A stretch of 64,000 bases of DNA from Streptomyces rishiriensis (GTDB taxonomy: Bacteria > Actinomycetota > Actinomycetes > Streptomycetales > Streptomycetaceae): assembly GCF_030815485.1 (NCBI RefSeq), contig NZ_JAUSWV010000002.1:6014001-6078000 (forward strand), in the 5' to 3' direction. A model generated the notes under the pieces. That model was not told where the DNA came from. It ran no database searches and saw nothing but the letters and a program-made list of their open reading frames with translations. A program made the position numbers and the translations under genes. This document shows, one piece after another, positions 1 through 7,971 of this stretch (position 1 is its first letter; each line of letters starts with the position of its first letter).

Positions 1-366
1 GGCCGCGAGCCGAGCAGCCGGTACAGCCGGTCCCGGCTGCGGATGCGCCGCTCGGTCGGCGAGGAGAAGAAACGTGCCCGCGTTGCCGGGATCCGCCGGC
101 AGCCCTTGGTGAAGGACCGAACCCTGCTCGATCTCGGTGTGCGTGGCCTGGCGGCGCCGAGGGATCCTGGGACGGGAGCGCGTCGGCCGCTGCGGTGGGC
201 GGCCCGGTGCCGTGCAGGCCGTCGTCAGGCGCTACACGGGCATGCCGCGGCCGGCTTCCCGCGGCAGGAGGCCGAGCAGGGTGCGGGACGGGGACGGCCC
301 GCCGGGGGTGACGGGGGTGCCGTCGTCGCTGCGGAGGCCGAGGGCGCCCGGGATGCCGAAGCGGGT
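1..366 (-). pseudogene. Decayed SARP (AfsR/BTAD-type) regulator, N-terminal part
   Basis: On the minus strand, beginning near 366, the translation RFGIPGALGLRSDDGTPV matches the start of SARP-type activators (typically RFGVLGPLEVR-DDGTPV), followed by LLGLLPREAGRGMPV. A TAG stop sits at 232-234. Just after it the reading must shift one base to continue as RL(I)DGLHGTGPPTAAADAL, the second conserved block of the DNA-binding domain, and later frames continue in the same order toward the window edge. At least one stop and two frame changes make it non-functional. SARPs activate antibiotic gene clusters, but no such cluster is visible here. The 3' end lies outside the window. Family assignment is by eye from motif order. 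Confidence 0.55.
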
Positions 367-474
367 TCCCCGGAGTCCGGCAGGCCGCGGGTGTCCGGAG
401 GCAGCAGAAAGCCGGCCCACCTGGATGGACCGGCTCTATGCAGCGAACCAGCAGTGGCCGCGCGCGTTGGGGGT

Positions 475-507
475 CCCCCCGGCTCGAACGGAGTCGAGAG
501 CAGGGGG
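475..507 (-). terminator. Hairpin downstream of rpmB
   Basis: An inverted repeat lies just past the rpmB stop codon: outer arms CCCCC/GGGGG and inner arms CTCGA/TCGAG around a short loop. It is placed as a factor-independent terminator for leftward rpmB transcription, although no long T tract follows. Confidence 0.55.
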
Positions 508-514
508 ATGTGCG

Positions 515-700
515 TCAGCGCGAGACCTTGCCGGCCTTGATGCACGAGGTGCAAGCGTTCACGCGCTTCGGCGTCCCGCCGACCACGGTACGGACGCGCT
601 GGATGTTCGGGTTCCAGCGACGGGACGTACGGCGGTGCGAGTGCGAGATGTTGTTGCCGAAGCTCGGCCCCTTGCCACAGACGTCGCAGTTGGCAGCCAC
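515..700 (-). CDS. rpmB: 50S ribosomal protein L28
   Basis: A 61-residue protein starting MAANCDVCGKGPSFGNN with the HSHRRTSRRWNPN core, the usual length and sequence of bacterial L28. It carries two CxxC pairs (C5/C8 near the N-terminus and CTSC near the C-terminus), so it is the zinc-binding form rather than a zinc-free paralog. It assembles into the large ribosomal subunit. It is transcribed divergently from the FakA-like gene, with a hairpin terminator just downstream and a perfect 20-bp palindrome 36 bp upstream of the ATG. In Streptomyces this position often precedes the DAK/recG genes, as here. Confidence 0.95.
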   Translation of the reverse strand: MAANCDVCGKGPSFGNNISHSHRRTSRRWNPNIQRVRTVVGGTPKRVNACTSCIKAGKVSR

Positions 701-735
701 GGGTCACTCCAAAGACTTCAGATGCACTTACGGAT

Positions 736-755
736 GATCCCGGCATGCCGGGATC
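736..755. promoter_or_regulatory. Perfect 20-bp palindrome in the rpmB/FakA intergenic region
   Basis: GATCCCGGCATGCCGGGATC is a perfect dyad with no spacer, 36 bp upstream of rpmB in a divergent promoter region. It could be an operator or an RNA hairpin in the rpmB leader. It does not resemble the TGAAAATGATTTTCA-type Zur box I would expect for a zinc-controlled L28. Confidence 0.4.
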
Positions 756-980
756 AGGATCTAGGATCTGAGTGGCGCTGCCAGGGGGATGGCCCGATGC
801 GGATCGGGCAACCGGAGCAGCATACAACGACTGCGCCGGTGCAACGAAACTACCATGGCTGCTCAGGGGCCTGCCCCCCTGCCCCGGTCCGCCTCCGCCC
901 GCTCCCGTCCGGCCCGCCTGTCTGCGGACACCGGCCCGGGGTCTACGCTGCGTCCAGTCCAGCAGCCCAAGGAGGCGCAG

Positions 981-2726
981 GTGGCGCAGGTGCCGCAGAC
1001 ATTCTTCGATGCTCTCGCGGTGCGCACCTGGTGCGGTCTGGCGCTCACGGCGCTGGGCCGGGCTCGCGAGGAGATCGACGCGATCAACGTCTATCCGGTC
1101 GCGGACGGGGACACCGGCACCAACCTGTATCTGACCGTCGAGTCCGCGGCGACCGCCGTCGAGGCGGTGTTCGCCGGGTACGAGGCCGGTTCGGGCGCCG
1201 GCTCCGGGTCCGTCGGGAGGCCCTCGCTCGCCGACGCCGCGCGCGCGATGGCGCACGGCGCGCTCATCGGCGCGCGCGGGAACTCGGGGACGATCCTCGC
1301 GCAGCTGCTGCGCGGCATGGCCCAGGTGCTCACCGCCGAGGGTGAGACCCCTCACACCGACGGGAACGGGCTGAGCCTGGCCCTGCGGCACGCGGCCGAC
1401 TCCGCCCGTCAGGCCGTCGCCCATCCCGTCGAGGGCACCGTGCTGTCGGTCGCCTCGGCCGCCGCCGACGCGGCGGAGGATGCCGAGGGGGACTGCGGGA
1501 CGGTCGCCAGGGCGGCCTACCGGGGGGCGTGCGCGGCGCTCGCGGCGACCCCGGGCCAGCTGGCCGTCCTGGAGCGCGCCGGAGTGGTGGACGCGGGTGG
1601 CCGGGGCCTGGTCGCGGTCCTCGCCGCGCTGGTCGAGACGTTCACGGGCGAGATGCCGGGGCTCTCCGGCGCCGCCGTGTCAATGTCCGTGTCCGCGGCC
1701 GCTGTCGCTGCCCACGGGCGCGTGAAGGCCGCGCAGGCGGCGGACTGCGCCGCGGACGGGCCGGGCGGCGCGAGGGACGAGGGCGGCGACGGTGACGAAG
1801 GTGGTCCCGCCTTCGAGGTCATCTATCTGCTGGAGGCCGAGGACACGGCCGTGGCGCGACTGCGGCGGCGGCTGGACGCCCTGGGAGACTCGCTGGTCGT
1901 GGTCGGCGGCGACGGCCTGTGGAACGTCCACGTGCACGTGGACGACGCGGGCGCCGCCGTGGAGGCGGGCGTCGAGGCCGGCAGGCCGTACCGGATCCGC
2001 ATCACCCACTTCGGCGTCGGCGACGCGCACACGCGCGGGGGCGAGCGTCCGCCGCGCGAGCGCGTCCAGCGGGCGGTCGTCGCCGTCGTACCCGGTGCGG
2101 GCCTGGCCGGGCTGTACACCGAGGCGGGCGCCACCACCGTGCTCGCGCGTCCCGGGGAGCCGCCCGCCAGTGGAGAGCTCGTCGAGGCCGTACGACGGGC
2201 ACACGCGCGTGAGGTCGTGCTGCTGCCCAACGACGCCGATCTGCGGCACACCGCCGCAGCGGCCGCGGAGCAGGCCCGCACCGAGGGCATCCGGGTGGCG
2301 CTGATCCCCACCCGGTCCGCGGTCCAGGGGATCGCGGCGCTGGCCGTGCACGAGCCGGACCGTCGCTTCGACGAGGACGTCGTCTCCATGACCTCGGCGG
2401 CGGGCGCGACGCGCTACGCCGAGGTCACCGTCGCCGAGCGGCAGTCGTGGACCATGGCCGGCATCTGCCAGGCCGGTGACGTCCTCGGGCTGATCGACGG
2501 CGACGTGGCCGTCATCGGCTCCGATGTCACCGCCGCCGCCGAGGCCGTCCTGAACCGCATGCTGGCGGCGGGCGGCGAACTCGTCACCCTCGTGCTGGGT
2601 GACGAGGCCCCCGAGGGTGTCGCCGAGCGCCTGGAGGCACGGGTACGGGAGGCGTACCTCGCCGTGGACACGGTGGTGTACCGGGGAGGACAGCAGGGCG
2701 CGTTGGTGTTGATCGGGGTGGAGTAA
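981..2726 (+). CDS. DAK2/DhaL-domain kinase, FakA-like
   Basis: The protein has 581 residues. The GTG start at 981 is chosen because AAGGAGG lies at 969-975; the frame is open further upstream but without a ribosome site. Residues 36-48 (NVYPVADGDTGTN) are the conserved nucleotide/Mg-binding DhaL motif. The N-terminal DhaL domain is followed by a long Ala-rich linker with an acidic stretch and by the C-terminal DAK1_2/FakA domain. Family knowledge: FakA phosphorylates fatty acids bound to a DegV-type FakB partner, feeding phospholipid synthesis; in actinomycetes the gene is usually called a DAK phosphatase next to recG. No FakB gene is visible in the window, so the substrate is inferred. Confidence 0.85.
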   Translation: MAQVPQTFFDALAVRTWCGLALTALGRAREEIDAINVYPVADGDTGTNLYLTVESAATAVEAVFAGYEAGSGAGSGSVGRPSLADAARAMAHGALIGARGNSGTILAQLLRGMAQVLTAEGETPHTDGNGLSLALRHAADSARQAVAHPVEGTVLSVASAAADAAEDAEGDCGTVARAAYRGACAALAATPGQLAVLERAGVVDAGGRGLVAVLAALVETFTGEMPGLSGAAVSMSVSAAAVAAHGRVKAAQAADCAADGPGGARDEGGDGDEGGPAFEVIYLLEAEDTAVARLRRRLDALGDSLVVVGGDGLWNVHVHVDDAGAAVEAGVEAGRPYRIRITHFGVGDAHTRGGERPPRERVQRAVVAVVPGAGLAGLYTEAGATTVLARPGEPPASGELVEAVRRAHAREVVLLPNDADLRHTAAAAAEQARTEGIRVALIPTRSAVQGIAALAVHEPDRRFDEDVVSMTSAAGATRYAEVTVAERQSWTMAGICQAGDVLGLIDGDVAVIGSDVTAAAEAVLNRMLAAGGELVTLVLGDEAPEGVAERLEARVREAYLAVDTVVYRGGQQGALVLIGVE

Positions 2727-2801
2727 GTGGAGTAAGGAGCCAGGGGTGATGGCTGAGGGGTGAGAGGTGACGGGTGAGGGAGGGAGAGGTGAGGAGCGAG
2801 G

Positions 2802-2832
2802 CGCGCCGGGATCGTTCAACAATCCCGGCGCG
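2802..2832 (+). terminator. Terminator hairpin after the FakA-like gene
   Basis: Perfect 11-bp arms CGCGCCGGGAT / ATCCCGGCGCG around a 9-base loop, 75 bp past the stop codon. The loop contains GATCGTTCAAC, which recurs at 2940-2950. Confidence 0.7.
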
Positions 2833-2938
2833 GGTGTCCGGCGACCAGGGGGCGCCGGTGGCCTGGCCAGTTGACCGGGGCCGGTGGCCGGTGACCAGAA
2901 GCCGCTGATGGCGGGTCGGGTAGACCCACGGCGGCCGG

Positions 2939-2955
2939 GGATCGTTCAACGATCC
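2939..2955 (-). terminator. Hairpin over the stop codon of the TPR gene
   Basis: GGATCG-TTCAA-CGATCC is a perfect 6-bp hairpin that includes the TGA stop of the leftward TPR gene. It shares GATCGTTCAAC with the hairpin at 2802-2832, so the two convergent genes end in related inverted repeats about 130 bp apart. The DNA between them shows no gene. Confidence 0.4.
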
Positions 2956-5900
2956 TGCTGTTCCTCTGCCGCGTGCAGCAGCTGCTCCGCCTCGGCCAGC
3001 CGTGCCTGCACCGTTTCGCCCTCCTCCTCGCCGCTGCCGACCGCGGCGTCCGCGCCGGCATCGTCTCCGGCGTCCGCGTCCGCGTCGGCGTAAGCCCGCA
3101 GCACCGCACGCGCGCGTGCCGCCGCCGCCGCCGGGCGTCCCAGGTCGGTCTCCAGCCAGCCCGCGGCCAGCTCCGCGCCGGTCCGGGCGTGCACGGCGCC
3201 CTCGCCCAGGGCGGCGAACACCGCCACGGCCTCGGCCATCTGGGAGAGCGCCTCGTCCAGGGTGGCCCGGATCGAGTCGTCGTCGGCGTCCTCGGCGGCG
3301 GTACGGGCGAGCAGGTCCCCGAACTGCCGGTGGGTGTGCCCGAGTTCGGAGACGAGCCGCAGGCGCGCCTCGTCGTCGTCCGCCGCGTCGAACGCGTCCG
3401 CGCACTCCTCCACGGCACTCGTCATCAAAGCGCGTGCCGCGGCCGTCCCGTTCTCGGTGCGCAACGCCAGCCACGCGCGGGCACGCAGCGAGCGGACGAG
3501 CCCGTGGACGTTGCCGAGACCGCGCCACAGCTCGCCCGCGCGCGCGTAGCCCTGGTCCGCCTCGAGGGGCAGACCGGCCTGGCCGAGCGACTCGGCGGCA
3601 AGATGGGCGAGGGTCGCGTGGTCGTGCTGCTCGGGCCAGTGCCGGGCGATGTCGGCGGCCTGGAGCCGGCGTTCCGCGGCGTCCCGGTGTTCCCCGAGCT
3701 CGCTCAGACAGTCGCCCAGCCACCACTGCGTCTGGACGACCGCGCCGTCGCCGTGCGTTTCGACGGTCAGCTCCGCCAGCGCCGACTCCAGCACCTCCGC
3801 CGCCTCGGCCCAGTGGCCCTGCCGCACCAGGAACCCGCCGAGCTGGTGCCGCGCCCACGCGCCGAGCGTGGGGCCCGCACCCGCCTCGTCCGCCCAGTGT
3901 GCCGCCTCCAAGGCGTGCTCCGCGGCCTCCTCGGCCGCCCCGCGGCCCCCGAGGACCTCGGCGAGCTGGAGGTGCAGCTGGGCCCGCCCGACCGCCTCCA
4001 GGTACGGTCCACCGTGCTCCAGGGCCGCCCGCAGTGCCCGCTCCGCCTCCCCCATGTCGCCGAGCTGATGCGCGAGACCGGCCAGCCGGGCCTCGTACTC
4101 CACGGCGAACCACGGCAGACCCGTCTCGACGAACTCCGCCGCGGCCCGCGCGAACAGCTCCGCGCCCGCCTCCGGGTTCCCGGAGTGCGTCGCCAGCTCC
4201 GCGAGCATCGCGTGTCCCTCGGCGACCCGGGCGGCGAGCCGTACGTCGTTCCCCGCCCGCCCGTCGACGAGCGCCAGCAGCTCCCGTACCGCCGCCTCCG
4301 CCTTCGCCAGGACCGCCTCGTCGACCACCTCTCCCTCGGCCTCGTGGACGCGCCGCATCAGGATCCGCGCCCGGCCCATCAGTACGCCCGCCGCCTGCGG
4401 CACCCCCGTACCGCCCTCGGCGTACAGCGCGAGCACCTGGTCGTACGGGTCCGCGACCGCCGCGAGCGCCTCGTCGATCTCGCCGGCCAGCGCACGGACG
4501 TACGCCGCACGCGCGCGTGCCGCCAGAGCCTCGCCGGGGTCGCCCGCCCGCTCGTACAGCTCGGCGGCGTGCTCGAACGTTTCGGCGCCCTCCGGGCCGA
4601 GACCTATCGCCGCGTGGTCGGCGATCTCCGCGCGGTCACGGGCGTCCAGCTCGACGCCCTCCGTCTCCTCGGCCAGCCGTGCCACCCGCGCCCACGCCTC
4701 GACGGCATGTGGCTGGAGCGTGTCGGACAGCCGCCGGGCCTCGGCGAGCAGGACCGCCAGGTCCGGTTCGGCAACCTGCCGGACCGCGGCCGGAGCCGGA
4801 GCGGCGTCCCCGGAAGCCGCAGCGGCCACGGTGGAGGCGGGACGAGTCGCCCGTACACCCAGGGGCAGCCGTTCCACCAGGGGCCGCTGTGCCATACGCG
4901 CGCGTGCCCGCTCGCTGACGTACGACGTGCCGTTGCGCTCGTCGAAGCGCGCCGCCAGCGCCAGGGCCTGCGCACGCGCGTGGTCCGCGAGCTCCTCGGC
5001 CGTCCACTCCCGCCCGGCCGGCCCCGGCACCCGTTGCCCGGCGAGACCCAGCTCGGACAGACGCTCCATGAGCAGCACCACCACGCTCAGGAACTCCATC
5101 CTGCTGTGCGGATGCCCCTCGTCCGTGAAGTACGCCGGCCGCTCCGCGAGCAGCTCCAGGCCCCGCGCCTCGTTGCCGGTCAGGGCGCAGAACTCGACGT
5201 GGTCGGCGTAGGCGCCCCGCATGCTCTCCATGGACCGCACCAGCCGGAAGCCGCGCAGATGGTGGGCGCGTGCCTCCTCGAGGCGGCTCAGCCGCAGCAA
5301 CGGAAGCAGGGACGACGCGAGCACCGTGTGCGGCTCGTGCGCGCAAGTGTACTCGCCCTCCAGGACCGGTGCCCACACCGCGAGCGCCTCCGCGTCCCGG
5401 CCCCGCTCCGCCTGCCACCAGCCCTGACCGTGCAGCTCGCACGCGTGACAGTCCGCCATGGTGTCCCGGTCCGCCGCCAGCCACGCGGCGAACGCCCGCT
5501 CCGCCCGCTCCACGTCGCCCACGTGCGCGGCCACGCTGAACTCGGCGCTGCGCACCGCCCGCGCGGAGTGCCCGGCGAGCCGGTAGCGGTGCTCCATCTC
5601 GCCGAGCCACTTCTCCACCGACGCCAGCGGCACGTGCGGCTGGTCGAGCATGCCGGCCGACATCCACTTGAAGACCCAGTGCAGCGAGTGCGTCTCGTAC
5701 TCGTCGAAGTCCCCGGGCCGCTCGTCCCACATGCGCAGCAGCCGCGCGAACGGGACGAACATCTTCGCCTTCTCGGAGCTGTAGTTGTAGACCTTCAGCT
5801 GGTGCCCGAGCGCCTCGATCACCGCGAGCGGGATGTCGAGCCTCTCGGCCTCCACCAGCAGCTGCTCCGCGCGCGCGTTGCGGGCAGGCCCCTCCGGCTG

Positions 5901-5957
5901 CTCGCCGTTCTCCGCCATCGCCCGGCGGAGCGAGTCGAAGTCCGTGATCTCACTCAT
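2946..5957 (-). CDS. Large TPR-like repeat protein, partner of the Hsp90-family gene
   Basis: A 1003-residue protein made almost entirely of alanine/leucine/glutamate-rich helical pairs typical of tetratricopeptide repeats, such as EAAEHALEAAHWADEAGAG and AERALRAALEHGGPY. No signal peptide, membrane span or catalytic motif is seen. Its ATG at 5955-5957 shares one base with the TGA of the upstream Hsp90-like gene (TGATG), so the pair is translationally coupled. In eukaryotes TPR proteins are Hsp90 co-chaperones; extending that role to this pair is inference from coupling only. The acidic C-terminus (DADADAGDDAGADAAVG) is low-complexity. The two genes oppose the surrounding fakA-recG direction, suggesting an inserted module. 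Confidence 0.75.
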   Translation of the reverse strand: MSEITDFDSLRRAMAENGEQPEGPARNARAEQLLVEAERLDIPLAVIEALGHQLKVYNYSSEKAKMFVPFARLLRMWDERPGDFDEYETHSLHWVFKWMSAGMLDQPHVPLASVEKWLGEMEHRYRLAGHSARAVRSAEFSVAAHVGDVERAERAFAAWLAADRDTMADCHACELHGQGWWQAERGRDAEALAVWAPVLEGEYTCAHEPHTVLASSLLPLLRLSRLEEARAHHLRGFRLVRSMESMRGAYADHVEFCALTGNEARGLELLAERPAYFTDEGHPHSRMEFLSVVVLLMERLSELGLAGQRVPGPAGREWTAEELADHARAQALALAARFDERNGTSYVSERARARMAQRPLVERLPLGVRATRPASTVAAAASGDAAPAPAAVRQVAEPDLAVLLAEARRLSDTLQPHAVEAWARVARLAEETEGVELDARDRAEIADHAAIGLGPEGAETFEHAAELYERAGDPGEALAARARAAYVRALAGEIDEALAAVADPYDQVLALYAEGGTGVPQAAGVLMGRARILMRRVHEAEGEVVDEAVLAKAEAAVRELLALVDGRAGNDVRLAARVAEGHAMLAELATHSGNPEAGAELFARAAAEFVETGLPWFAVEYEARLAGLAHQLGDMGEAERALRAALEHGGPYLEAVGRAQLHLQLAEVLGGRGAAEEAAEHALEAAHWADEAGAGPTLGAWARHQLGGFLVRQGHWAEAAEVLESALAELTVETHGDGAVVQTQWWLGDCLSELGEHRDAAERRLQAADIARHWPEQHDHATLAHLAAESLGQAGLPLEADQGYARAGELWRGLGNVHGLVRSLRARAWLALRTENGTAAARALMTSAVEECADAFDAADDDEARLRLVSELGHTHRQFGDLLARTAAEDADDDSIRATLDEALSQMAEAVAVFAALGEGAVHARTGAELAAGWLETDLGRPAAAAARARAVLRAYADADADAGDDAGADAAVGSGEEEGETVQARLAEAEQLLHAAEEQQDR

Positions 5958-7804
5958 CAGTGACCGCCCTGTTCCTCTGTCGGCTCACCGTGTGCCGACT
6001 CCCCGTGCGTGGCCCATTCCAGGAGACCTATGAACGCCCGGTTCAGCAGCGCCGAGTCCGCGGGCCGCAGCGGGCGCTGCGCCATCAGCAGCGCCTGCCC
6101 GTACAGCGACTCCGTGGCGGTGCCGATCAGCTCGGGATCGTTCAACGAACTGATCCGCCGGACCAGCGGGTTGAGATGGTTGAGCACCAGACGCGCGCGC
6201 GGGGCGCTCCCGCGCAGCGAGCCCAGGATGCCCGCCCACAGGTCGTCGGCCTGCGACTCGGCCTGCGCGCGGGCCTGCTCGTGCCGGGCCCCCCGGTCGT
6301 CGAGGTGCAGCGCGGGCACCGACAGCGGGTGGAAGGCCCGTAGGGCGACGTCACAGCCCAGCGGGTCGAGCTTCGCCCGCGCGGCCGCCAGAAAGCCCGC
6401 GAGCGCCAGCTCGTCGGCCGCGGCGACGGTGTCCAGGTGGGCGGTCACGGTGTCCGCGTCCAGCTCGGCGACCACCGTCCCCGGCCGCACCGACGGCAGC
6501 GCCTCCACCAGCTCGCTGTCGTACGTGTAACCGCCGTTGACGACCCCGACGCCCTGCGCGGACGCGATCGGCGCGACCTGCCGGTACTCCTCCACGGTGC
6601 GGGTGAAGTGCACCACCGGGTGCCGCTGCGCGAACTCCTCCAGCGACAGCCGCCCGTCGGTCGTCTCGAAGGGCAGCCACGGCAGCATCGTGCGCAGCAT
6701 CTCCGCGTCGTGCCGCGCCAGGGACTTCACGCCCAGGTGGTGCACGTCGAGGAAGGCCGCCAGCCGTTGGGGATCACCGGCGGCCAGACCCGTCAGCCAC
6801 GACCGGATCCGTTCCCCCAGCGCCTCCCGGACCGCAGCCAGCGTCTCGTCCTCGTACAGCGCCTCCCGCGAGGCCGTCGGCCGCAGGCTGTCGGTGTCCA
6901 GGACGCAGCGCACGAAGAACGCCCAGTCGGGCAGCAGCTGTTCGCCCCGCTCGGTCAGCAGCATCCCCTTGAGGTGCACCCGGTGACCGGCACGCTGCGC
7001 CGGGCTGACCGCCGCCGGCAGTACGTACGCCACCCCGCGGATCCCCGCCACGGGCAGGTCCAGCTCCACCGAGTCCAACGGCGTGAACCCGAACAGCTCG
7101 CGACAGTGCCGGGCCAGCGCCACCCGCCGGTTGGCGGGGGAGGGGTAGGACCGGCTCCAGGGCGCCGGCAGGTCGGTGACCGCCTCGTCGCCGACCCGGA
7201 CGTCGTACGGCAGCAGCGACCCGAAGTCCCGGGCCAGCGCCAGCACCCGCTGCTCCGTGAGCCACTCGGCGGCGCCGGCCCGCGCCACCAGATGCACGGT
7301 CGTACCCGGCTCGGGACGCTCCTCGTGGGGCAGTGTCCGCACGGTGTAGGAGCCGTCGTCGCGCGCCGTCCACTCCACGGGCGGCGCGTCCGGGGTGCGG
7401 GCGCTGCGGCTGACCACGCGGATTTGTTCGGCCACCACGAAACAGGCCAGCAGCCCGATGCCGAACTGCCCGAGGAAGTCCGAACGGACGTCCTGGAGCC
7501 CTTCGGCACGCTTGGAGCTGCGTCCGATCGTCGCCAGCAGGTGGTGCACGTCGGCCTCGGTGAGCCCGACGCCCGAGTCCTCCACTCGCAGCCTGCCGTC
7601 CTCCGCGAACAGCCGCACGCGCGCCGGGGCGTCCGGCTCCTCCGCCCGTCGGGCGGTGATCGCGTCCACGGCGTTCTGCAGCAGCTCGCGCAGGTAGACC
7701 TTGGGACTGGAATAGAGGTGATGGGAGAGCAGGTCCACCAGACCACGCAGGTCGACCTGGAACGTGTGAGGCGGCTGGGATGACGGTGAGGTCTGGGAGT
7801 CCAT
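5957..7804 (-). CDS. Hsp90-family (HtpG-like) chaperone ATPase
   Basis: A 615-residue protein close to HtpG length. The GHKL ATPase motifs are present: E40 and N44 in RELLQNAVDA, D76/G78/G80 in VEDSGVGL, the lid motif GQFGIG at 112-117, and GTTVHL. A middle-domain TASREALYEDE segment matches the conserved SRE loop. The sequence is divergent from ordinary HtpG, notably in the C-terminal third, so it is called Hsp90-family rather than HtpG. The start is the ATG at 7802-7804; only a weak ribosome site precedes it and the frame stays open upstream. It is coupled to the TPR gene and divergent from recG. Clients are unknown. Confidence 0.8.
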   Translation of the reverse strand: MDSQTSPSSQPPHTFQVDLRGLVDLLSHHLYSSPKVYLRELLQNAVDAITARRAEEPDAPARVRLFAEDGRLRVEDSGVGLTEADVHHLLATIGRSSKRAEGLQDVRSDFLGQFGIGLLACFVVAEQIRVVSRSARTPDAPPVEWTARDDGSYTVRTLPHEERPEPGTTVHLVARAGAAEWLTEQRVLALARDFGSLLPYDVRVGDEAVTDLPAPWSRSYPSPANRRVALARHCRELFGFTPLDSVELDLPVAGIRGVAYVLPAAVSPAQRAGHRVHLKGMLLTERGEQLLPDWAFFVRCVLDTDSLRPTASREALYEDETLAAVREALGERIRSWLTGLAAGDPQRLAAFLDVHHLGVKSLARHDAEMLRTMLPWLPFETTDGRLSLEEFAQRHPVVHFTRTVEEYRQVAPIASAQGVGVVNGGYTYDSELVEALPSVRPGTVVAELDADTVTAHLDTVAAADELALAGFLAAARAKLDPLGCDVALRAFHPLSVPALHLDDRGARHEQARAQAESQADDLWAGILGSLRGSAPRARLVLNHLNPLVRRISSLNDPELIGTATESLYGQALLMAQRPLRPADSALLNRAFIGLLEWATHGESAHGEPTEEQGGH

Positions 7805-7971
7805 CGCTGCTGCGCCGCGGGCTGAGGGAGGAGCACGGCGCGGGGTCGGGCGGTCCCGGTGGGGCGGTGACCGCGGATGATGGCCGGAGCGCGTCATCCT
7901 AGAGCCCGAACGAGCCGCCTGACCAGGGGTTTCGGGACACATATACGGCAATGTCAGTGGTGTGGTGTGCA

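Noticed and set aside
2973..5963. A ~1000-codon plus-strand frame opposite the TPR gene
   Set aside because: Arg/Leu/His-rich composition typical of antisense shadows in GC-rich DNA; the minus strand has the protein-like sequence and coupled start.
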